This document shows positions 8,161-13,788 of a stretch of 22,948 nt of DNA, in pieces. The DNA lies in contig UQSV01000029.1 of assembly GCA_900543875.1 (NCBI GenBank), forward strand, positions 1 through 22,948. Reading direction: 5' to 3'. The DNA comes from an uncultured Coriobacteriaceae bacterium (GTDB lineage Bacteria > Actinomycetota > Coriobacteriia > Coriobacteriales > Atopobiaceae). Both the position numbers and the translations under genes were made by a program. The first letter of the stretch is position 1. Each line of letters begins with the position of its first letter. The notes beneath the pieces were generated by a model that worked only from the letters and a program-made list of their open reading frames with translations, was not told where the DNA came from and searched no databases.

Positions 8161-10002
8161 TTACAGCGGGCGGATGCTGACCTCCTTGAGCTGCTTGGCC
8201 GAGACCTCGCTAGGCGCGTCGCTCATGAGGTCGGAGCCGCTCGAGGTCTTGGGGAACGCCATGACCTCGCGGATCGAGTCGGAGCCGGTGAGCAGCATGC
8301 ACACGCGGTCGAGGCCCAGGGCAAAGCCGCCCATGGGAGGCGCGCCAAACTCGAGGGCCTCCATGACGAAGCCAAACTGCTCGCGGGCGCGCTCGGGCGT
8401 GAAGCCCAGCAGCTCGAGCATGGAGAGCTGCATCTCGGCGTCGTGGATGCGCATGCCGCCGCCGCCCGCCTCGTAGCCGTCCATGACGAAGTCGTAGGTG
8501 TAGGAGCCGGCAGCGAGCGGGTTCTCGCGAATCTTCTCGACGTCGGACTCGGTGGGAAGCGTGAAGGGCTGGTGCTCGGCAGCGTAGGCCTTGCGCTCCT
8601 CGTCCCAGTGGAACAGCGGGAAGTTGACGACCCAAAGGAAGTCGTGGCCCTCGCGCTTGACGTTGAGGGCATTGGCCATGTGGGTGCGCATGCCGCCGAG
8701 GATCTCGTCGGAGGCGAGACGCGGGCCGGCGGCGAACATCACGAGGTCACCGGACTCGACCTGGGCGCGCTCGCGCAGGGCCGCCATCTCCTCGTCGGAG
8801 AAAAACTTGACGATGGGGCTGTTGATGGAGCCGTCCTCGCGGAAGGCGATCCAGGCCAGGCCCTTGGCGCCAAAGGTCTTGGCGACGTCCTCGAGCTTGT
8901 CGATCTGGGCACGCGGCCAGGTGCCGGCACCCTTGGCGTTGATGCACTTGACGACCGAGCCCTCGGTGTTGGCCGCGCTCGAGAAGACCTTGAACTTGGA
9001 GCCGGTGAACACGTCGGAGACATCGATGAGGGTCATGCCGTAGCGCGTGTCGGGCTTGTCGGAGCCATAGGTGTCCATGGCGTCCCAGTACTGGATGCGG
9101 CGCAGCGGGCAGGGCAGCTCGACGCCCATGTGGGCGAAGGCATCCTTCAGGACGTCCTCTAGGGCGCTCATGACGTCGTCCTGGTCGACGAAGCTCATCT
9201 CGATGTCCACCTGCGTGAACTCGGGCTGGCGGTCGGCACGCAGGTCCTCGTCGCGGAAGCACTTGGCAACCTGGTAGTAGCGCTCGACACCACCCACCAT
9301 GAGCAGCTGCTTGAGCAGCTGCGGGCTCTGCGGCAGGGCGTAGAAGTGGCCAGGCTGAATGCGGCACGGCACGAGGAAGTCGCGGGCGCCCTCGGGCGTG
9401 GACTTGAACAGGCTCGGCGTCTCGACCTCCATGAAGGCGCGCTTGTGGAGCGCCTCGCGGATGGCGAAGGTGAAGTCGGAGCGGAGCTTGAGGTTGGCCA
9501 TCATCTCGGGACGGCGGATGTCGAGGTAGCGGTAGCGCAGTCGCGTGTCCTCGGACGTGTCGATGCCGTCCTCGATCTGGAAGGGCGGAGTCTTGGAGCG
9601 GTTGAGCACCTCGATGGTGTCAACGCGGACCTCGATCTCGCCGGTGGGGAGCTTGGGGTTGACGGTCTCCTCGTCACGGCCGCGCACGACGCCGTGAACG
9701 CAGATGGGCCACTCGGGGCGAATCGTCTCGGCGGCGTGGAAGGCGGTGCCGCCGGAGTGCTCCGGGTCAAAGGTGCACTGGGTCATGCCCGAGCGGTCGC
9801 GCAGGTCAACGAAGATGAGTCCGCCGTGGTCGCGGCGACGCCACACCCAACCGGTGAGCGCGACCTCCTCGCCGATGTTCTCGCGACGCAGCTCGCCCGC
9901 GGTGCGGGTGTGCATGGAGTGGGCGTGCATGGCCTCGGTCTCGGCGGCAAACGCGTCGGCCGCCTGGGCCTCGACGGCCGGGGTGGTGCTGGTGTCTTGC
10001 AT
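8161..10002 (-). CDS. aspS: Aspartyl-tRNA synthetase
   Basis: A 613-residue class II synthetase that charges tRNA-Asp with aspartate in the cytosol. Order: an Ala-rich N-terminal tail of ~40 residues; an OB-fold anticodon-binding domain beginning TRTAGELRREN and containing GWVWRRRDHGGLIFVDLRD; class II motif 2 with FRDEDLRADRQPEFTQ near residues 249-264; a bacterial-type GAD insertion; and motif 3 GLDRVCMLLTG near 560. The length fits the bacterial family (about 590-610). The ATG at 10002 is chosen because GAGAGGA lies just upstream; the frame is open further back but is not conserved. The conserved part would start near the internal MHTRTAGEL, so the extra tail may be lineage-specific. Whether the enzyme is discriminating or also charges tRNA-Asn cannot be decided here. 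Confidence 0.97.
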   Translation of the reverse strand: MQDTSTTPAVEAQAADAFAAETEAMHAHSMHTRTAGELRRENIGEEVALTGWVWRRRDHGGLIFVDLRDRSGMTQCTFDPEHSGGTAFHAAETIRPEWPICVHGVVRGRDEETVNPKLPTGEIEVRVDTIEVLNRSKTPPFQIEDGIDTSEDTRLRYRYLDIRRPEMMANLKLRSDFTFAIREALHKRAFMEVETPSLFKSTPEGARDFLVPCRIQPGHFYALPQSPQLLKQLLMVGGVERYYQVAKCFRDEDLRADRQPEFTQVDIEMSFVDQDDVMSALEDVLKDAFAHMGVELPCPLRRIQYWDAMDTYGSDKPDTRYGMTLIDVSDVFTGSKFKVFSSAANTEGSVVKCINAKGAGTWPRAQIDKLEDVAKTFGAKGLAWIAFREDGSINSPIVKFFSDEEMAALRERAQVESGDLVMFAAGPRLASDEILGGMRTHMANALNVKREGHDFLWVVNFPLFHWDEERKAYAAEHQPFTLPTESDVEKIRENPLAAGSYTYDFVMDGYEAGGGGMRIHDAEMQLSMLELLGFTPERAREQFGFVMEALEFGAPPMGGFALGLDRVCMLLTGSDSIREVMAFPKTSSGSDLMSDAPSEVSAKQLKEVSIRPL

Positions 10003-10020
10003 GTGTGTCCTCTCGTCTGG

Positions 10021-10045
10021 GCCATCCCGTGTCGGTACGGATGGC
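10021..10045 (-). promoter_or_regulatory. Stem-loop in the aspS leader
   Basis: GCCATC(C)CGT and ACGGATGGC pair as a nine-base-pair stem with one bulged C and a short loop. The stem ends 19 bases upstream of the aspS start codon, just before the ribosome site. It could affect translation or be an RNA stability element. It is too small for a T-box and no T-box motif was seen. Confidence 0.35.
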
Positions 10046-10101
10046 AAGCCTTCAGACGGCGAACGGCCCCGTAGACAGCGTGGGCGCTCGCGCAAGGTCA
10101 C

Positions 10102-10107
10102 ATAATA
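10102..10107 (-). promoter_or_regulatory. Possible -10 box for aspS
   Basis: TATTAT on the minus strand, about 100 bases upstream of the aspS ATG, in an otherwise GC-rich stretch. It would give a leader of roughly 90 bases carrying the stem-loop at 10021-10045. No good -35 was found. Confidence 0.3.
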
Positions 10108-10157
10108 ACGCACGCGGCAGACATTTTTCGTTTCCTACCTGTTACCCCCATGCAGTT

Positions 10158-10235
10158 GGGACACTTGCGCCCGTAGCCCAACTGTCCCGCTTTACCTGCG
10201 GTTTGGGACAATAGCGCCCGTAGGCTTACTGTCCC
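10158..10235. repeat. GGGACA/TGTCCC repeat doublet, locus 3
   Basis: Two direct 31 bp copies lie at 10158-10188 and 10205-10235. Both begin GGGACA, contain GCGCCCGTAG and end ACTGTCCC. The boundary palindrome matches loci 1 and 2, but the core sequence differs. They lie in the gap between the divergent aspS and M20 genes. Confidence 0.8.
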
Positions 10236-10262
10236 AGCGGCGCAACGCGCGAGGCCCATGCG

Positions 10263-10271
10263 TGCTACCCT
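10263..10271 (+). promoter_or_regulatory. Extended -10-like element of the M20 gene
   Basis: TGCTACCCT fits a TGn extended -10 followed by a weak hexamer, about 32 bases upstream of the chosen ATG at 10303. No -35 was seen, which is compatible with an extended -10 promoter. Confidence 0.3.
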
Positions 10272-10302
10272 GCGAGATGGAAGAATCGACGAGGGGATGC
10301 AC

Positions 10303-11541
10303 ATGGCTATGGACGAGAAGAGCGACACACTGGTGACGCAGGCGGCGCACGAGATTCGCCGGTCGGCAGGCGCCACGAGCGCCTACGTCATCGACCGCCG
10401 CCGCTGGTACCACGCCCACCCCGAGGTGGCCTACCACGAGGTTGCCACCACCGAACAGATCTGCGCGGACCTCGAGGCGCTGGGCATCCCCTACGAGCGC
10501 CCCACGAAGACGGGCGTGGTCGCCACGATCGCGGGCGCCGCGCCGGGTGCCTATGACGGGCAGGGCCAGCCGCGCCGCCGCCTCATGCTGCGCGCCGACA
10601 TCGACGCCCTTCCCGTGACCGAGCAGACCGACGAGCCGTTTGCCTCGCAGAACGAGGGCTTCATGCACGCCTGCGGGCACGACTGCCACATCGCGATGCT
10701 GCTGGGTGCGGCACGCCTGCTCATGGGCCTGCGTAGCGAGCTCGCGGGCGAGGTGCGCCTGGTGTTCCAGCCTGCGGAGGAGGGCGGCAACGGATCGAAG
10801 ACCATGATCGAGGCGGGCGTGCTCGACGGGGTCGACGGGGCCTACGGCACCCACATCTGGAGCGATGTCGAGGAGGGCAAGGTGAGCGTCGAGGCGGGGC
10901 CGCGCATGGCCGCGACCGACTGGTGGCGCATCGACGTGACGGGCCGCGGGGCGCACGGGGCCATGCCCAACCAGGGGGCGGACGCGGTGCTCGCGGGCGC
11001 GGCGATCGTCGAGAGCTTGCAGGCCATCGTGAGCCGCAACATGAGCCCGTTCGAGCCGGCGGTGGTCACCGTGGGCCAGTTCCACGGCGGCACGGCCCGC
11101 AACGTCATGGCGGGAAGCGCCTGGATGGAGGGCACGGTGCGCACCTTCCACGAGGAGGCGCACACAAGGATTCCGCAGCTCATGGACCGCATGGCGTCCG
11201 ACGTGGCGGCCGCGTTTGGTTGCACGGCGCAGCTCACCTACGAGGTGGCCCACACGACCGTGGTGAACACGCCCGAGGCCAGCGAGCGCGCAGCGAGGGC
11301 CGCGGCCGAGGTGCTGGGCGAGGACGCCATCACGCGCTACCAGGGTTCCATGCCCGGCGAGGACTTCTCCGAGTACCTGCGGAGGTGCCCCGGCGTGTTC
11401 GTATTCCTGGGCAGCGGCACGGCCGACCCCAGCGGCAAGGTGTGGCCGCAGCACAGCAGCCACTACGACCCCAACGAAAGCGTCCTCGTGCGCGGCTCGA
11501 TGCTCGCTGCTCAGTACGCAGTCGATTTTTTGAACGAGTAG
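10303..11541 (+). CDS. M20 family amidohydrolase (hippurate/N-acyl-amino-acid hydrolase-like)
   Basis: A 412-residue cytosolic metallopeptidase-family enzyme that should hydrolyse N-acyl or amide bonds of amino acid derivatives using a di-metal centre. Visible ligand motifs: RADIDALPVTE (metal Asp and base region), HACGHDCH near residues 121-128, PAEEGG near 157-162 (catalytic Glu and metal Glu), GTHIW, and a C-terminal SSHYDPNES. The lid/dimerisation domain contains GRGAHGAMPNQGAD. The ATG at 10303 has GAGGGG seven bases upstream; an upstream in-frame ATG at 10258 overlaps the probable promoter. The closest named groups are hippurate hydrolases, IAA-amino acid hydrolases and N-acetyl-diaminopimelate deacetylase; substrate cannot be fixed from sequence. 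It stands alone, divergent from aspS. Confidence 0.9.
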   Translation: MAMDEKSDTLVTQAAHEIRRSAGATSAYVIDRRRWYHAHPEVAYHEVATTEQICADLEALGIPYERPTKTGVVATIAGAAPGAYDGQGQPRRRLMLRADIDALPVTEQTDEPFASQNEGFMHACGHDCHIAMLLGAARLLMGLRSELAGEVRLVFQPAEEGGNGSKTMIEAGVLDGVDGAYGTHIWSDVEEGKVSVEAGPRMAATDWWRIDVTGRGAHGAMPNQGADAVLAGAAIVESLQAIVSRNMSPFEPAVVTVGQFHGGTARNVMAGSAWMEGTVRTFHEEAHTRIPQLMDRMASDVAAAFGCTAQLTYEVAHTTVVNTPEASERAARAAAEVLGEDAITRYQGSMPGEDFSEYLRRCPGVFVFLGSGTADPSGKVWPQHSSHYDPNESVLVRGSMLAAQYAVDFLNE

Positions 11542-11653
11542 GGCGAGAGGGGCGTCGGCGCTTGCGGACGCGCAGAAACGGGTGCCCGGCATAGCTCGCA
11601 ATCAGCAGTCCCTACATTAACCGGCACTTTTATGCAATCCGCCAGCCTGTGTA

Positions 11654-11749
11654 CCTGTCGTTTGCAGCAAACCGCCGTTTTGTGTAAAACGCAGACCTCC
11701 AGAAGGGGCCGAACCTTCCACTTTTCGGTAGTTTGCTGCAAACGACAGG
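11654..11749. repeat. 19 bp perfect inverted repeat pair
   Basis: CCTGTCGTTTGCAGCAAAC at 11654-11672 is the exact reverse complement of 11731-11749, with 58 bases between. Each arm itself contains the palindrome GTTTGC(A/T)GCAAAC. The right arm overlaps the first unit of the 42 bp array. Confidence 0.85.
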
Positions 11750-11872
11750 CTCCCCGCCTTACACAAATCGGCACTTTGCATCAAACGCAAAATCACGCAC
11801 CTACAAGAATCGGCACTTTGCATCAAACGCCGAAAAGTGCGCTTGCAAGAATCGGTAGTTTGCATCAAACGC
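11724..11872. repeat. 42 bp-period tandem repeat array (four units)
   Basis: A 23-base conserved segment, CGG(C/T)A(C/G)TTTGC followed by ATCAAACGC in most units, starts at 11724, 11766, 11808 and 11850, exactly 42 bases apart. The intervening 19 bases vary but stay similar in length and partly in sequence. Three weaker copies of the TTTGYRNNAAACGC core precede it near 11628, 11661 and 11679. Open frames across it are repeat artefacts. Confidence 0.8.
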
Positions 11873-11907
11873 AGGGGGGTAGCCCGCCAGCTCACTCGCC
11901 GGCTCAT

Positions 11908-12007
11908 CCAAATTACGCATCCAGAGCCCTCCAAACACGCAGCTTGGACGAATCGATGCGCGGGGCACGTAATATGGACGAACCAATGCGCGAGCCACGT
12001 AATTTGG
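11908..12007. repeat. 30 bp-period repeats bracketed by a 10 bp inverted repeat
   Basis: Units beginning ACG(C/T)A and containing TGGACGAA and ATGCGCG start at 11937, 11967 and 11997 (the last degrades). CCAAATTACG at 11908-11917 is the exact reverse complement of 11998-12007 and brackets the array. Non-coding, unrelated in sequence to the 42 bp array beside it. Confidence 0.7.
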
Positions 12008-12076
12008 TTGAACGGTCAATAGCGGAAAGAACGACTGGACGGCCCTTTCGAGCACGCCTTCTCGCCCACCCCCCTC

Positions 12077-12190
12077 GCGCACCCACATCTACGCATCCAA
12101 CCATTGAGCACCCACTTTTACGTACTAGGCGGCCTCTCAGCACGCAAAAGCGGGTGCTCGTTGTTTGCCGACACGTAGAAACGGGTGGAC
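12077..12190. repeat. Two-against-two inverted repeat cluster
   Basis: Two copies of a ~20 base element (GCACCCAC..CTACGC-like) lie at 12077-12096 and 12106-12125, and two reverse-oriented copies (ACG..AGAAACGGGTG-like) at about 12140-12159 and 12171-12190. The inner pair, 12106-12123 and 12142-12159, forms an 18 bp imperfect hairpin. A further copy lies at about 11568-11587, just after the M20 gene. Confidence 0.7.
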
Positions 12191-12214
12191 GCCCCAACCG
12201 ACGCCGCGAGGCTG

Positions 12215-12252
12215 TATAGTTAGCCATGGTCAACAATTAGCCAAGGCCAACA
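12215..12252 (+). promoter_or_regulatory. Promoter and direct-repeat operator candidate of the hydrolase gene
   Basis: A -10-like TATAGT at 12215-12220 is followed directly by two 16 bp direct repeats, TTAGCCATGGTCAACA (12220-12235) and TTAGCCAAGGCCAACA (12237-12252), 14 of 16 identical with a 17 bp period. They cover the expected transcription start, a typical repressor position. No clear -35. Confidence 0.4.
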
Positions 12253-12280
12253 AACTGGAACTCAACGTAGGACGGCTACA

Positions 12281-13210
12281 TTGCAAAAGCGTCTATTCGA
12301 GGCAGCGCGCGACGGCTTCTACGGCACGTATTACGTGAACCCGCGCGGGGCAGATTGCGCCATGATTGGCCTTTTTGGGGACGACCCAAACGATTACATG
12401 GCAAAGTGCGGCGCAAGGTGGCTGCACAAGAACGGCGTCAACGCGCTTTGCATCTCTCCCGGGGAGCACGATTACAGCCACGTCAACTGCCCGCTCGAGC
12501 GAATCGAGACGGCGATCGCGTGGCTGCTGTCCCATGGGAACAGAAAAGTTAGCATCATGGGGATGAGCACCGCGGGGATGGAGGCGCTGGTAGCGGCGTC
12601 GTACTTCCCGAGCATCACGCTGACCTTTGGACTGACTGCCAGCGACTTTGTGTGGCAGGGGTTCGAGCAGGGCAAGAGGGACGGCTGCCGGGAGTGGCCC
12701 GTCCCCGGCGCCTCAACCCTCTCCTATCGCGGGGAGCCGCTTCCGTACATGCCGTTTGTCTATGAGCACCCCACGTATTGGAAGAAGGTCGAGGAGGAAA
12801 CCAAAGGCTCCGGGGATTTTCAGCGCTCCACCTGGCTGTTCATCGATTCCGAGAAGAATCGCGAGCACTCAGAGGACGAGATAATCAAGGTCGAGAACAT
12901 CCAAGGCAAGCTCATCCTCGTCGGCGCGGATGACGATAGTTTCTGGGAGGCGGGCAAGTACGTCCGGCGCATGGACCAGCGCCTGAAGAGCCGTCCGCAC
13001 GCCTGCGACTACGAGGCGGTTGCCTACACGTATGGCACCCACTTCGTGCTGCCCGAATCCATGCTGAGGCTCGCGCTACCGGTGGGGCTAAAGTTCGTCA
13101 TGCGGTTTCTCTTCCGCTCCGCCAAGGAGCATGCAGATGAGTGCGAGGCCACGAGGATAGACGTCGACAAGCGACTCTCCGCCGCGCTGCATGAGTGGGT
13201 TGTTGGTTAG
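12281..13210 (+). CDS. Alpha/beta hydrolase, BAAT/acyl-CoA thioesterase C-terminal type
   Basis: A 309-residue soluble hydrolase-fold protein. The nucleophile elbow GMSTAG places the catalytic serine at about residue 96; LILVGADDDSFW supplies the acid near 217-219; and GTHFVLPES supplies histidine 254. The arrangement and the ADDDSFWEAG..RRMDQRLK segment match the bile acid-CoA:amino acid N-acyltransferase/acyl-CoA thioesterase C-terminal family. Bacterial members lack the N-terminal domain, as here, and mostly act as uncharacterised esterases or thioesterases. A bile-acid role should not be assumed. The start is TTG at 12281, with GTAGGACGG just upstream; no ATG is in a suitable place. Base composition is intermediate between the chromosomal genes to the left and the island to the right. 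It is preceded by the repeat region and is convergent with the small gene at 13291. Confidence 0.8.
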   Translation: MQKRLFEAARDGFYGTYYVNPRGADCAMIGLFGDDPNDYMAKCGARWLHKNGVNALCISPGEHDYSHVNCPLERIETAIAWLLSHGNRKVSIMGMSTAGMEALVAASYFPSITLTFGLTASDFVWQGFEQGKRDGCREWPVPGASTLSYRGEPLPYMPFVYEHPTYWKKVEEETKGSGDFQRSTWLFIDSEKNREHSEDEIIKVENIQGKLILVGADDDSFWEAGKYVRRMDQRLKSRPHACDYEAVAYTYGTHFVLPESMLRLALPVGLKFVMRFLFRSAKEHADECEATRIDVDKRLSAALHEWVVG

Positions 13211-13239
13211 GTCGGGGCTGTTTCCGCGTCATGCGAAAA

Positions 13240-13266
13240 GGGCGAGAGGCTCGCAGCCCCTCGCCC
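13240..13266 (-). terminator. Rho-independent terminator of the small minus-strand gene
   Basis: GGGCGAG-A-GGCT-CGC-AGCC-C-CTCGCCC forms an almost perfect 12-pair stem. On the minus strand it is followed by TTTTCG, 24 bases beyond the stop at 13291. It probably also ends the convergent hydrolase transcript. Confidence 0.75.
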
Positions 13267-13290
13267 GCCCAACGCCGCGCTCAGCTGACC

Positions 13291-13521
13291 CTATTCATCG
13301 CCAGCAGAGCCTTCGGCAGCAGCAATCACCTCGAACTCATCAGGCGGATAGAGGTAGTCCTCCCCGCTATCGTCGATGATGCGATACCAGCCCTTCTCAG
13401 TCGAGATGACCTCGTAGACCCTGTCGTGCGTCAGTTCGAGATACGAAGTCTCGCCAAGATAGCGAACCTTCAATGTGAGCTGTCTCTCAACCTTGAACTT
13501 CACCTTCGGTTGGCCCGCCAC
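13291..13521 (-). CDS. Small SH3-like hypothetical protein
   Basis: A 76-residue, probably cytosolic protein. The middle (LKVRYLGETSYLELTHDRVYEVISTEKGWYRIIDDSGEDYLYPPDEFEVI, described here by its key words YLGE, GWYRI, DDSGEDYLYP) resembles the small SH3-barrel hypothetical proteins common in clostridia and coriobacteria. The tail is acidic. Its own terminator and a non-random sequence support a real gene. The start is weak: GTG at 13521 with GAGG only just upstream. The same frame stays open for about 22 more codons upstream without a start codon, reading DDESTDAGVHWFEV into the gene, before a TAG at about 13589. This may be the 3' part of a longer gene cut during island insertion. Function unknown. 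Confidence 0.6.
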   Translation of the reverse strand: MAGQPKVKFKVERQLTLKVRYLGETSYLELTHDRVYEVISTEKGWYRIIDDSGEDYLYPPDEFEVIAAAEGSAGDE

Positions 13522-13731
13522 CTCAAACCAATGGACCCCGGCATCGGTCGACTCATCATCAGCCGCAAGTGTTCTGGCGTCATTTACGTTTTTCTAGTTG
13601 TACAGATGGCCTTCGGCTTGATTGCTTGGGCCACACCCCATTCCTCTCGTCATAGGCAAGCGCCGACGCTCCAAGCCCAACTGTTCGACTGTTATCTTTT
13701 CCTGACGCTATCAGATGACCACTTCCCTCTG

Positions 13732-13784
13732 TAGAATAATTAAGGAGCTTCCATCCCGCCGCAAGTACTAATTCTCGCGGGATG
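13732..13784 (+). promoter_or_regulatory. drmE leader: -10-like box and inverted repeat
   Basis: A TAGAAT at 13732-13737 lies 51 bases before the drmE ATG, in an AT-rich gap of 267 bases that otherwise shows no gene. An 8 bp perfect inverted repeat, CATCCCGC (13752-13759) and GCGGGATG (13777-13784), ends four bases before the start codon. Its right arm covers the place where the ribosome site should be, so pairing or protein binding there could limit DISARM expression. Inference from layout. Confidence 0.4.
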
Positions 13785-13788
13785 AGAA

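Noticed and set aside
10003..10113. N-terminal extension of aspS to an ATG at 10113
   Set aside because: The added residues are not family-like, and the ATG at 10002 has a good GAGAGGA ribosome site; the extra stretch contains the leader hairpin and the probable promoter.
11724..11872. CRISPR-like array
   Set aside because: Four 23-base repeats with 19-base gaps: the gaps are too short for spacers, are partly similar to one another, and there are no cas genes.
11632..12219. Open frames on both strands across the repeat region (repeated LHQT or RLMQSAD words)
   Set aside because: The repeated peptides come directly from the 42 and 30 bp DNA repeats; no ribosome site and no domain-like sequence.
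13500..13583. Minus-strand 27-codon frame starting ATGACGCCAGAAC
   Set aside because: Too short, Arg-rich, overlaps the upstream extension of the small SH3-like gene in a different frame, no ribosome site.
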